Assembly: GCF_964340395.1 (NCBI RefSeq)
Contig: NC_135552.1
Location: forward strand, 20,133,181-20,197,180
Length of the DNA stretch: 64,000 nt
DNA from: Glandiceps talaboti
Taxonomy: Eukaryota > Hemichordata > Enteropneusta > Spengelidae
Reading direction: 5' to 3'
Part shown: positions 44,146 to 55,711 of the stretch, one piece after another
Numbering within the stretch: position 1 is the stretch's first letter
How the letters are laid out: the number at the start of each line of letters is the position of its first letter
Notes under the pieces: model-generated
Database searches by the model: none
Told to the model about the DNA's origin: nothing
What the model saw: the letters and a program-made list of their open reading frames with translations, nothing else
Translations under genes and position numbers: made by a program

Positions 44146-45620
44146 TGAAAAAGTATATTTCTCTTTGTGATAGCATGTAATGGTTATTAAATAACCACTT
44201 TAATATAAACTCAATTCTGTCTTTCCTAACTTGTAGTTGTTTTAACTATCTGTTGTGAAGTCAGGCCACTTATCTACACTTGTGCCCAATTTAATATGTC
44301 AATATCGTGTTATATGTACACAGTTGTAACTTGCTATAAAGATACAGTCTTTGGCAGCTGGTTGGCCAAATCTTTGATTTTCATTTATGCTATAAAACTT
44401 TTTATGATTCACTCATGCTATAAACTAGTAGCTATCCTTTACTTTACATTCCAATCGAGAAGTATGTAATACATCATATATGGCCATATGACTGTAAGAT
44501 ACTGTCACTGATGGTAATTCTATCATTAATGCTCCACACAATATACAAAGTAGATTATAAGAATACCACCATTGACTAAATCTTAATTAGGTCAAAGGTC
44601 ATATTGATAGGTCAAGGGGTCATGTTGAATATGATAGTTACCCGTAGTACATTAATTGATCCCCATACATTGAGTTAGAGAATGAAAATTTCTACATTTC
44701 ATTCTTTCTTAAACCTTATTAAAACACAAGTCATTGCAATTATTTGTGACACATCTGTGATGAACTGGCAATGCAGTGACAGTTCTTATATCTTAAGAGG
44801 CCAAAAAACTTATTACATTTTTGTATTACATATAGCCATCACTTTTGGTTGAGTTTGGCTACACTGTTGTCACATAGCCATCACTGTAATAAATTGGGCT
44901 GTGTAACAACGTAACAACCACTCTCTGAATATCACATCATTTCTCGTAAGAAAGACAACTTTTCCTTGTCTGTGATGGTGTAAGATACCGTTGAAATTAT
45001 TGCTTACTATCACTGACATAATACGTACATGTACTGTGAATCACAATCAATATTCTCTGATGCCTGACCAAGTTTAGCCAGTTGATGACATTTTTACGGT
45101 ATATTCCTTTTTAATCTCTCATACCCTTTAACAGTGTGAGAGAATAAACAGAATCTATTGTAAGTGCCATAAGCAGGCTAGTGCAAGTTTTCTGTATTTA
45201 TGTTGTTATCGATCTAAGTCTAACTAATTCCTACTTATTGACTATCATGTGATATTGACTGGAAGAATAGAATTTTCATCTCTGTTCAGTGCCATGCCAA
45301 CTTTGTAAAAACTCAGTTCAATTTTCTCCATCCATTTTAATTTCTTTTGATGAATATATTTTGTAAAATATTCCTTTCTGTGAGATTTGTCAGTATTGAT
45401 TGGAATGTACTTTTCATCCATAAAGAGTTTTGCTATGAAAGCTATCTACTACACAGTTGTCACTTGTCTTGATATGTTATGGTATGATATGTGATGTGAT
45501 GTGACTATAGTAGTGAATGTTTCCTCATTGTTTCTTTGTTGTTACCTAGCAACCAAGGCAGTGTTCTTCAAGTAACAGTGACACTAGCCCGCTTGTTATT
45601 TCTGAGTGCTATTGTGTTAA
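44146..45620 (+). other. DNAJC25 3'UTR and flank
   Basis: No gene is supported. AT-rich sequence without strong repeats runs up to the AATAAA at 45621; it is most simply a long 3'UTR. Confidence 0.45.
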
Positions 45621-45626
45621 AATAAA
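45621..45626 (+). other. Candidate DNAJC25 poly(A) signal
   Basis: AATAAA in GTTAAAATAAAACTC, 1.75 kb after the stop. Earlier sites such as near 45145 (GAATAAAC) are alternatives. Confidence 0.45.
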
Positions 45627-45717
45627 ACTCACTCCAAACCACTTCATTTTTATGTCAAACTGTACAGAAAATAGTCACCAGTCACCAGATCCACACTTTT
45701 AATTCCACGCTTTGATA

Positions 45718-45718
45718 T

Positions 45719-45752
<34 letters not shown>

Positions 45753-45758
45753 CGCGCA
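45718..45758. repeat. (TG)n(CG)n simple repeat
   Basis: TG repeats pass directly into a short CG run, an alternating purine-pyrimidine tract of the Z-DNA-prone type, between DNAJC25 and BDP1. Confidence 0.9.
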
Positions 45759-45759
45759 T

Positions 45760-46658
45760 GTGTTGTGTTGTTTTACTAAAATGTATGCTGGAGAGAACAA
45801 AATTTTGATTTTAGGCCATGAGTAGGTTTTCAAATGATGAAAATGAAATGCTAGAGGGTAATACATGTATGTAAATAAATACTTTGTCAATTCAGAAACA
45901 ATACGAAATGTAATGATTACCTAGAAGGTTTCAATTACAATTGAAGCCAGTATACCTGAAACTGAATGTCGACTAGCTCAACAAGAAATACAGGCTTGGC
46001 ATATAATTTTATCACCAAATTTCTTTGTATGGGATTAAAGTTTGACATTCGCTGTAAGTACTACCAGTAGAGGTCAGTAGACAGCGTTATTTCGATGCTC
46101 AAATGACCCCAGTACAGCGCCACCAGAAAACAGGCACTATACAATAGCTGCTACATTTGTAAAAACAAAGGAAATCGTTGTGGTCTCGAATGGGGGCGCT
46201 GTCATCGGTGGTGGTAGGATGAAGAAACAAACCAACATGCTTGTAATGGCGGCTTTCTAGTAGAGGTAAACAGTTTAGCTTCTGCTTTGGTGTTATTTAA
46301 GAAAATACATGTATCAAACCATCTTTTAAACAACTGACTTCAGAATACGTACAGTAATTGTAATGTTGCCAACGCCGAATTAGATTTGTCATCGAGGAAC
46401 GCTTCAGTCATGAATTTTAACTTCAGAGTTTGAGTCTCGCAATTTTTTTACTTCAAGTTCACGATCACATCCTTATTAGCAGTGACATTACATATACTGT
46501 ATACTTTGTATAAAAAGATAACTAAAGAAATATCTTAAACGTGACAATACCACACACATACATGACATTCTTACAGGGATTGGAAATACATGAATTTTTT
46601 TATCCCTATGCCTTGAGGCGTGAAGTCTATGACTTGATGAAGACTGAATGACCGAGCA
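45760..46658. other. Intergenic region upstream of BDP1
   Basis: Presumed BDP1 promoter and 5'UTR. A locally GC-richer patch (CAGCGCCACC, GGGGGCGCTGTCATCG at about 46110-46210) may be near the transcription start. No gene found. Confidence 0.4.
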
Positions 46659-49589
46659 ATGAGGAGGAGTAAATTCCGTCCCACTATCTCAGCCAACACT
46701 GCTAGGAGATCATCATCGACTGCTAAACCAAACACAGGTACTAAAACTGCTAAAGATGGCACTGCAGCCAGGAAAGAACAAAACAAGGTAAGTTTATGGG
46801 TACACATTTTTTGTTTATAGTAGTACAATGTTTTGTTTTTGTTCTTCAACTTCAAGTTGAAACAATTACTGGATTCATGGGCACTTCAGATATTCAGCTG
46901 TGTAAGATTCATTAAAGAAAATCAACTCTTTCTTTTGTACCAAACCCTACTCCGCCATTCTTGTAATGTTTGAAGTCAATTAATTTGTAAGAGTTGATAC
47001 TGATGAACATACAAAGAAAAAATGAGCTTCTGTCAGTGCCATGTTTTACTACAAATTACAATATACATCATGTATGTGCAAACCTAGCTCTGGATTTCTA
47101 CGCTGCGGGGTTTCAACGCGTCTTGTAGTTCTGGATTTATACACTGCCGGGGTTTTGACACGTCTCCTCAGTGGGAGAAGACGTGTCGAAACCCTGCAGC
47201 ATATAAATCCAGAGCTAGTACAAACCATTCACTTTCCATTCCCTAAAAAAATACTAATTTTCACAAATGTCTTTTATTTGAAGTCACCAGAGAAGGTGAT
47301 CAGTACTACAACTGCCAAAGCTGGAAAGGACAAAACTAAAGATGTTGACGTTAGTGATGCCACAAAGACAGCCCCCTCAACACCACCACCAGCAGCAACT
47401 ACAGAAGAATCCACTACAAGTAAAGCTGCACCCATCTCACCAACATCATCTAAAACACCTACATTGTCAACCACTGCAGCAGCATCTACAACAACAACTA
47501 TAACAAAATCCACCTCTGCTGCAACATCTACAACACCAACCAATAGGAGAAGAAGAGCTGCAGCAGTACCAAACCTTGGACGACCTCGAGTTAGAGCCAG
47601 TCAACAGTCACAGAGTAACAAGGAGAGTGGTTCCACGGAACTGGACACTGTAAATGATTCTGTTAGCTTACATGACCCACCTACAGTGACGAGAGTCACA
47701 GAAAACTTTGTCAGGTAATTATTATCAAAGATCACTTTGACTTTGAGCCAATATTTCAGTCATCATTATTATCAAAGATCACTTTGACTTTGAGCCAATA
47801 TTTCAGTCATCATAGTATCCGTTTATATAATTATTGTTTGAAAAATTTCCAAATTTGCATCCTCAGTCAGTGCAGTGATCATAGAATGTTCATATCCAGG
47901 CCTGTGTAACCATCACTTGACCTATTCCAAGTAGCCAAAGAAAAGATATGGTCTGTTCCAAAGAACCATGTTTTCTCAAAGTGTCTACATAAACAAATTT
48001 AACACAGCCTCCCATAATTACTGTGTTCATGTTTTGTTACTTCATGTCCCATTCATATCTTATGTATTGACTGTATTTTATATCGTAACAGGCCAGCTAA
48101 GTCAACAGATAAACAGCGGAGAAATGACAAGCCTCACAGCAAACCACTTGAAAAATTAGTAATTCCTAGCTCTGTTAGTGGAGCAAGTGGCAGTCTAAGA
48201 CCACCACCTACTCCTACTAGAGATAGATTCAGTGACAAACGTACTGTTACACCTAATATACATGATAGACGGATGCGTGACTTAAAAGATATTGAAAAGG
48301 AACAAGAAGTAAGTGACGTTTTTGTAATCATTTCTACTGGACTTCACTTAATTAGTCACTGTGTAGTCATTGTATACGTATACATGGGGTTCTATTAATG
48401 TTATGAAATCTAAGAATTAGCAATTAAATGAAAGATGTGGTGTATAATTGACATATTCATCATTCATCAGAAAAGTCCACTGTTTAGACTATGGTTCAGT
48501 ATATCAATTTCTAAGATGATGTAAATTGAAAATGAAGTAATGTCACAAGTTATGTTAGGTCATAATATTAGTATATTTCACAGTGTAGTTGTTGTTTTTC
48601 TTACTGAACAGACGCCTGCCAAAAGAAGGAAACGTTATGTGAAAACACAACCACCAGACAGAAGTAAGATGACAATGAGTGATTTGATATATTACAATCC
48701 TAAGAATAATCCTATGAAGTAAGTCCTTGTGAATTATTTACAACCTGTAACACACAAGTGAAGTGATTGCACTGAGTTCCACAATCCTTGTGAATTGTTT
48801 ACAACCTGTAACACCCAAGTGAAGTGATTGCACTGAGTTCCACAATCCTTGTGAATTATTTACAACCTGCAACACCCAAGTGAAGTCATTGCACTGTGTT
48901 CCACACAACCTGTAGCACCCAAGTAAAGTGATTTCACTATGTTCTACAATCGACAAATTGAATATTTCCTGTGGTAAGATTTTGCTATAAGTGTTGGTAT
49001 TGAAAGAGCAGCTAAAGAACAACTCATCGGTGCAATAAATGTAAGGGTCATCATGCTTGATTTTTAACTATCATTCATATCTAAGATAGTCACTTTAATG
49101 CCCAAGTCACTTATTTCCATACATTATTATTATTCAAAGACACAAAAGAAATAGACTGTAAGCTACATTGTGTCACTTAGCTCTAATCATCCTATGTGAA
49201 TTGGGTTGGCTGATGTGTAAGGGTTCCCCAACATGTCATGTCATACAAGCTATACCAGAAATTAAGTCCCAGTGTTCTGTGTGCTTTGACAGGTCAAGTC
49301 TTGAAGACAGGGAAAAGAAAAGTGGCATAAATGGAGATGAGGATGAACAAGTCATTGGAACAATTGATAGTGTACAGTAAGTGCAGGATCGTGTGTCTGT
49401 GTCTGTCTCTGTGTCTGTGTGTTTGTGTGTATGCATGTGTGTGTGTGTGTATAATATATGCATGTATACATAACAATATATGTTGAATTCTTCATATAGA
49501 TAATACATTCAAACAGCAGAAACTGACCAAACTTGGAAGTTCATTTTTATCATGTCTAACAAAAAAACTACAATTAAATTAAGACCCAC

Positions 49590-49660
<71 letters not shown>

Positions 49661-52600
49661 GTTTATGGTTGATTTCAAGCCGAAAGGATTAAGACTATTT
49701 TCACTACTAACCACTATAGAGGATCTGTTTCTTTGTGACTACATCTACATTTTGATATCAAGTAGCAAGAATTATTATTATAATACTATTACTAACAGTA
49801 CTACTTTAACTACTATCTGGATGAATCTGTTACTCCGCTACATTTGCTGCACATCATAGTGTTATCAGAGTCACATTTCAACCCAGTAGACCAACTTAAC
49901 AAAATTTATGATTTATGTAAAGGAATGAAGAAACTGCAGATGATGTGACTTCAAATCCTGTTAATGTTGAAGATGGTGAGGAGGATGTTAATGATGATAA
50001 TAATGATGATGATGATGATGCCATGCCAGTACCTCAAGTAAGAGTCAGCGAAGATGGTACTATAGTTATTAATGAGGCCAGGTAATTAAATCTTGTCAAC
50101 TTTGACAAGTGTTAGCACTTTGTTCTCGTACCCATTTTATTTGTGGAGATTTTCACTTTGCTACCTGTATGTTATTACATACATGTGTATGTACCAGATA
50201 TCACTTGCACTACTGACACTTGTGCATACTAGTGGTATTTGCATTGCAGTGCAATGCTGAAAACATTATTGCATACCCATATGCAAATGATATGCAAATA
50301 CATGCACATTTGTTCCTTGTCCACGAAACCACATGATCACACATTATGATTTTTACAGAAATTAGCTGTTTCAGCCAAACATATGTACTGATAATACTAA
50401 CAGAACCCTATGACTTGTGGGTGCTAATGTGGTACCGGGTACTAAGAGGTATTTGCACTTATATTTGCCCTGGATTCTGCTGCACTTTTACTTGCTAAAG
50501 TAAGGCCTCAGAGAACACTGCAAGCACTTGTGCAAATACCCTGAATATGCCAGATATCATTGGGGTTCTGTCATTGTATGGATATGATATATCTCTTTTT
50601 ACTAAAGATGGATTTCTAAAATTTTGTTTTATTGATAAATTTTGACATGCGTTACAGTATGTGAGCTAACCAGCTGCTTAAGTTTATGGAAGTACGTGTA
50701 CAAAGTTGTATTCCGCCCAGTGAAAACAGCAACTCATTTAGTTGCAAAGAGTTAATCACAAGATGACACATTCAATTTGATTTTCTCGTAGTTTATTGGT
50801 AGAGGCATCACCAAATAAATCACAAGATCCATTAGACTCTGAAGTTGTATATGAAAAGTCATCGTACACAACGTCTGCCAGTTTTAGAAAGAGAACTCAT
50901 ACAGCTACATGGACTGAGAGAGGTAAGTTATTGTACACAACATCTGCCAGTTGTAGAAAGAGAACTCATACAGCTACATGGACTGAGAGAGGTAAGTTAT
51001 TGTACACAATGTCTGTCAGTTGTAGAAAGAGAACTCATACGGCTACATGGACTGAGAGGGGTAAGTTATTGTACACAATGTCTGCCAGTTTTAGAAAGAG
51101 AACTCATACAGCTACATGGACTGAGAGGGGTAAGTTATTGTACACAATGTCTGTCAGTTGTAGAAAGAGAACTCATACAGCTGCATGGACTGAGAGGGGT
51201 AAGTTATTGTACACAATGTCTGCCAGTTTTAGAAAGAGAACTCATACAGCTACATGGACTGAGAGGGGTAAGTTATTGTACACAATGTCTGTCAGTTTTA
51301 GAAAGAGAACTCATACAGCTACATGGACTGAGAGGGGTAAGTTATTGTACACAATGTCTGCCAGTTTTAGAAAGAGAAGTCATACAGCTACATGGACTGA
51401 GAGGGGTAAGTTATTGTACACAATGTCTGCCAGTTGTAGAAAGAGAACTCATACAGCTACATGGACAGAGAGGGGTAAGTTATTGTACACAATGTCTGTC
51501 AGTTTTAGAAAGAGAACTCATACAGCTACATGGACTGAGAGGGGTAAGTTATTGTACACAATGTCTGCCAGTTTTAAAAAGAGAACACAGCCATTGGTAA
51601 AACAGAGTCTGACTTGATAATTTCAGTTTTATTTTCTTTCACAAAAACTACCAAATTTTACAGAAGGTAACTTTGTAATATATGTTGTTTTCAATTCTCT
51701 TGCAGAAACTGCTAAATTTTACCGTGCTTTGAGCTCAGTTGGAACTGACTTTAGTTTGATCAATGCGATGTTTCCAAATCGTACACGTAATGAGATCAAA
51801 AACAAATTCAAACGAGAAGAAAGGTCAAACAGAGTTCTTGTGGACAAAGCAATCAGTAAGTCAGTATAGTGTATTATTTTATCAAACTTCATAGATTGTA
51901 GATAATGTGGCTGCTTTTCCTGAAAACATTGTCCAATACATATTCTTGTAAAACAGTTTTAAACAAGTAAATAGAGACTATATACATATCTCGCATTTTA
52001 ACTGCAACCAGTAGTTGGTATAACATGTAGCCTTTATGCTGATGTTGAAATTACATAAGAGTAAACTAGACCACACTAGATATAGCTGTGAGCTGAGAGT
52101 CACACCCTACTGTACACTAAACGGTCAGAGATGTATACACCAACAAATGTATCATACTATCTAACATCACAAAAGAGCAATGATTTATTTGTGTTTGTTA
52201 CTATGACTACTAACAGCTGAGACAAGACTTTTGATGTGTATGTTGATTGAATTTGTTACCATGACTACTGACAAAAAACAACACTTTGATGTGTCTGTTT
52301 GAATTTATTGCTGTGAATACTGACAACAAAAAACAACTTTTATGTATGTATGTGTTGATTGGATTTGTTGCCATGACTACTGACAACAAAAAGACAACAC
52401 TTTGACATGTTTATTGATTGAATTTGTTGCCATGGCTATTGACAACAGAAAAACAACACTTTGACGTGTTTGTTGATTGAATTTGTTGTCATGGCTACTG
52501 ACAACAAAACGACAACACTTTGATATGTCAGTTGATTGAATTTGTTGCCATGACTACTTTTACAGCAGAGAGACAGCACTTTGATATGTCTATGTTTGAA

Positions 52601-54727
52601 CAAACCGAGTCAGACATTGAGGCAGAAAAAGAAAAATCAAGGAAGAAAAAAGCCAAAGAAAACAAAAAAGAAAGAGGCAGAAGAAAATTTGCTAAAAGTA
52701 AGTATAGGAAAAGTTTATATATTTATGTACATGTACTATCAATTCTTGGTACTTGCAGTAGCATTTTACCTAATGTTTAAGAGGCAAAATAGAACAAGAA
52801 GGTTGACTTAGGCCCTATTTTACACGATGGCATTTTCAAATGGAAGTGTAACTATTTTGTTGCATTTGCACCTACATTCTACACAGAGATTGCAAAAGCG
52901 CACATGAAAACGCAACAATTTTAAAACATTGCTGAAAGTGGTTTGTTTTGAATAAGATCTGTTTCATTAAAAACCAGACACTCGCATTTAATTTCAGGAA
53001 TGACTCCAATCAATGACTTACTTATGTGCACATGCTTAAACCATGTCATTATATTTGCACAACATGTGCAACAGCATCATTCATTTTTAGAATTGTTCCG
53101 TCTTCAGTGTTTCTGTGGTCACTTGTCTTCCTTTTGTGTAAACACATGAAAATACATTAAAACCGAAAACATTACTATTGATTTTTAGCTCTACACATGC
53201 ATTATACTAAAGCGCACATGAGAATACAGCTGTGTTTACACAACGTTTTCAAATAAATTCTTCAGCAGAAGTTGTGTTGTGGACCACGAAATTGAATGAT
53301 TGTTAGTTTATTGTGTGTCTTGGTGGTTAACTACTATATCAGGTAATGAGAATTGAGATATCAGTTTTATCATTGAAACCCAAATAGCAGTATTTAGTCC
53401 GTATATATTTTGTAGGATTATTTCCTTGTTGAGATGTTGGATCACATCGTATATACACCAGACGTTATAACTTATGAATTGTTCTCACATCATGACAGAT
53501 AAAAAGAATGATGAACTAGCCAGTACGAATGAGACTAGTATAGCGGACGGAGCTGATCATGAACAAACTGAAAACACAGAGAGTGAGAAATCAAGAACAG
53601 AGACGAGTGTACACAATGACGATGACAATGAAAGACATGGCATTGAAGAAGATACTGATAACACAATGAATGACAATGCAAAGAAAAAAGACTCGGATGT
53701 AGACAGTGATGATGAAATACAGATTGTTGACATTTTGAGTAAACCAACAAGATCTGGACGACAACCCAAACTAACCAAGTCATTCACCATAGAAGAACCT
53801 CAACAGAAGAGAAAAAGGAAACTGAAAAGTGATCGAACAGTGGCTAAGAAATCACCAGATAAATACACCTTACCTGCACTTAAATTAGCTGATAAACAGA
53901 GTCGTGACTTTGGCAGCTATACTAGGAACTCTTCACAGCTTAGTAGCAGAGAAGTGGTTAACACATCTAGTCAGAGTAGTAGTACTAGAGGGGTTGATTT
54001 ACCTACACGGAGTGATATCAGGGATGGGGTAAACTTGTCTGCTCAAGGTGATATCAGGGATGCGGTAAACCTGTCTGCTCAGAATGATATCAGGGATGGG
54101 GTAAACTTGTCTTCTCAGAATGATATCAGGGGAAACGTTAACATGCCGTCAGTTTCTGAGAACAGAACTTCATCAACAAATTCATCCACTCAGGAAGGGG
54201 AGAACAATGATGTGGTCAGAGAGGGAAGCAATGTGATAGCATCACTTTCTTCATTTGGAAGTTATGTCCAAAATTCTCCTGTCAGTGACTCAAGGACTAT
54301 TACAACAGTTGCATCAGGGGCAACAGAATGTGGAACAAGACTTGCTTTTACTTACATTTTCCCTGAGACAAGGTTTAAATCACCCACTGATAACTCAGGA
54401 AATCCTTGCCAGGGCCAGCAAAATGGTGACTCTTGTAGCAACTATGATGACAAAGAAACAGAATGTGAGTCTTTACATCAAAGTGATGAAGCCTGCACAG
54501 AACTACAATATATTGACAATCAGTTGGATGATAAAGAAGAACATCAGATGATGGAATTACTAGATGCTGAAGCTGTGGTGACTACAAGTACAGTAGAAAT
54601 GGAAATAGCAACATGTAGTGAAGATACAGGACCATTTATACCACCCACTGTCATTGCCAATACTAAAGGGTCAGCTGTTACAAATGTTATTAATACTAAT
54701 ATGTCAGACTCAGATAGCAATGATTGA
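46659..54727 (+). CDS. BDP1: Transcription factor TFIIIB component B''
   Basis: BDP1 joins TBP and BRF1/BRF2 to form TFIIIB, which recruits RNA polymerase III to tRNA, 5S and U6 promoters. Ten exons: 46659-46787, 47284-47714, 48092-48308, 48612-48718, 49293-49376, 49923-50081, 50792-50922, 51706-51855, 52566-52697, 53499-54727, all GT-AG with consistent phases, giving 922 aa, far shorter than the vertebrate protein (over 2,000). Seen: a basic, Thr/Ala-rich N-terminus; PPDRSKMTMSDLIYYNPKNN (about 275-295), the family's signature; an acidic poly-Asp stretch; RVSEDGTIVINE; and the SANT/Myb domain from exons 7-8 (RTHTATWTERETAKFYRALS, VGTDFSLI, NEIKNKFKREER; about 405-465). After it come a Lys-rich helix and a long acidic tail with 12-residue repeats (about 686-730). 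The exon 1 start and the acceptor at 47283 are the least certain parts. Exon 7 can end at any of ten repeated donors. Confidence 0.93.
47083..47218. mobile_element. Palindromic element in BDP1 intron 1
   Basis: Ends in CTAGCTCTGG...CCAGAGCTAG. A long hairpin core at 47127-47216 pairs TCTGGATTTATACACTGC / GCAGCATATAAATCCAGA, and GACACGTCTCC / GGGAGAAGACGTGTC. A second internal copy of the left end sits at 47086-47125. Related to 36001-36099. Confidence 0.85.
47717..47812 (+). repeat. 51-bp direct duplication starting at the BDP1 exon 2 donor
   Basis: Two nearly identical copies of ATTATTATCAAAGATCACTT plus GACTTTGAGCCAATATTTCAGTCATC lie in tandem, the first starting two bases after the GT of the donor. 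Confidence 0.9.
48719..48950 (+). repeat. About 61-bp tandem repeat starting at the BDP1 exon 4 donor
   Basis: Four units (CCTTGTGAATTATTTACAAC, then CTGTAACACCCAAGTGAAGTGATTGCACTGAGTTCCACAAT). The first follows directly on GTAAGT at the donor; the fourth is shorter and diverged. Confidence 0.9.
49389..49451. repeat. (TG)n / TCTG-rich simple repeat after the BDP1 exon 5 donor
   Basis: Begins about 12 bp after the GT at 49377 and consists of GTGTCTGTGTCTGTCTCTGT grading into pure GT. Confidence 0.85.
49594..49660. repeat. (CTGT)n microsatellite
   Basis: About 65 bp of CTGT repeats in BDP1 intron 5. Confidence 0.95.
50401..50575. mobile_element. Diverged copy of the 38701-38843 foldback family
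   Basis: Shares CAGAACCC-ATGAC, GTAC-GAG/GGGTATTTGCA, AGAACACTGCAAGCAC, GTGCAAATACCC and GGGGTTCTG in the same order with the DNAJC25 intron 3 copy. In BDP1 intron 6. Confidence 0.7.
50864..51617 (+). repeat. 69-bp tandem array carrying ten BDP1 exon 7 splice donors
   Basis: Ten full units and one partial unit start at 50864 + 69k. Each has GTACACAA, TCTGYCAGTT, AGAAAGAGAACTCATACAGC and TGAGAG(A/G)G|GTAAGTTATT. Donor GT positions are 50923 + 69k (50923, 50992, 51061, 51130, 51199, 51268, 51337, 51406, 51475, 51544). The unit is a multiple of three with no stop in the coding frame, so each donor exits in phase 1 and joins exon 8 in frame. Donors 1-2 are AG|GTAAGT and donors 3-10 GG|GTAAGT. 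Read-through of the whole array ends at the stop at 51615-51617. Confidence 0.95.
52196..52605 (+). repeat. About 60-bp tandem repeat extending into BDP1 exon 9
   Basis: About seven units (TTTGTTGCCATGACTACTGA, then CAACAAAAA.GACAACACTTTGATGTGT.TGTTGATTGAA). The last unit contains the real acceptor (CTACTTTTACAG|CAGAGAGACAG) and the first 40 nt of exon 9, CACTTTGATATGTCTATGTT. Most upstream units lack an AG at the equivalent point; units ending near 52216 and 52446 keep one. Confidence 0.85.
54014..54145 (+). repeat. 36-bp in-frame coding repeat in BDP1 exon 10
   Basis: Three and a half 12-residue units (DIRDGVNLSAQG, DIRDAVNLSAQN, DIRDGVNLSSQN, DIRGNVN) at 54014, 54050, 54086 and 54122. Coding frame is kept. 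It lies in the acidic tail, outside known BDP1 domains. Confidence 0.9.
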
Positions 54728-54819
54728 CATAGATAGATGTACTTAGCACTACAGTCAGCATTTTGGATTTCGATTAAAATTAAGGTGTGAAATGCAGTTA
54801 TAGAAAAAATTAGTTGCAG
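54728..54819 (+). other. BDP1 3'UTR start
   Basis: AT-rich sequence after the stop. No nearby canonical AATAAA was recognised; ATTAAA at about 54774 is a variant candidate. Confidence 0.35.
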
Positions 54820-55711
54820 ATTTCAGAATCAGATTCAGTTTTGAGGACAATATGAAACTAGTCTTATATTCAGACTCAGATTCAGCCTCATACAGGAAGT
54901 CACGATGACACCCAACAAAAGCAGTCATACAAAAAATAATAATGTCCAGGCTACAGGAAATGTAGCACTGGCTTTATGTGAGAGGGGATGTCTCACCTTG
55001 TACAGCAAAAATTACCTGAAAATCAGAGATAAAAGCTTGTCACTGAGACATTTGTAATTGATCAAAGTTCAGCTGATGTATGTTTGTTGGTAATCTGTAA
55101 TTCCAATGATGTATCTGTAATATGTCCATTGTAGAAAGTGTGGAATAACTGTTGTAGAATTAGGTTTTGGAAAGAATGACGACTGCGCAACCAAGTACTA
55201 ATTAAAGCAACTACATATTCTTTATTGGTTATAAACAAACGCCCACAAATCACACACAGTTTACATAGGGATACCAACATTCCTTATATATTGGCTGGAA
55301 CTTGGAACACACAAACTTAAATACTTGATATTGACTTATCTATGATTGGTTACTAAGGAAAGAGTTGGAGAGAGATTGCTTTCATAATTGAGAAAATTTA
55401 CAGCAATCAGATTGGGTTGAGAAGCTCTGTTAGAATCCTAAAAATTTACTCCAGCTCAGTGTGAAATTTCATTTCCGACAGAAACATTTTAATCTTATTT
55501 CAAAGTCTGTAGAAGTAACATTTATGGTGGGTGGGAAGTGGGACCATTTCCTGTTGTCGCAATTGTAGTATTTCTGGTTTGACTGATTTCATTGGGTGCC
55601 ATCACGATTTTCTGTATCTGAGAATATATGAGGCTGAATCTGAGACTCAATATGACACTTGTCTCATATTGTCCTCCAATGTGAATCTGAATCTGAATCT
55701 GAATCTGAGAC
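54820..55711. mobile_element. Composite foldback element, about 110-130-bp arms, 890 bp overall
   Basis: 54820-54927 (AATCAGATTCAG...GAGGACAATATGA...CAGATTCAGCCTCATA...CGATGACACCCAA) is mirrored by 55581-55711 (TTGGGTGCCATCACGAT...TATGAGGCTGAATCTGAGAC...TCATATTGTCCTCC...CTGAATCTGAATCTGA). The interior is about 650 bp with no ORF of note. It may lie in the BDP1 3'UTR. Confidence 0.75.

Noticed and set aside
47041-47283. N-terminal extension of BDP1 exon 2 in the same frame
   Set aside because: It reads through a palindromic element and lies upstream of the acceptor at 47283. The exon 1 model (46659-46787) joins in phase instead.
50864-51600. Regular direct repeats resembling a CRISPR array
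   Set aside because: The units are contiguous with no variable spacers, and the array lies in an animal BDP1 gene at a splice junction.
50845-51600. A second long open frame through the same array (HTQ/LPVLEREL type repeats)
   Set aside because: It exists only because the unit is a multiple of three and lacks stops. The family-matching frame is the other one.
53474-53498. ATG upstream of BDP1 exon 10 as an independent start
   Set aside because: It lies before the acceptor at 53498; the frame joins exon 9 in phase 1.
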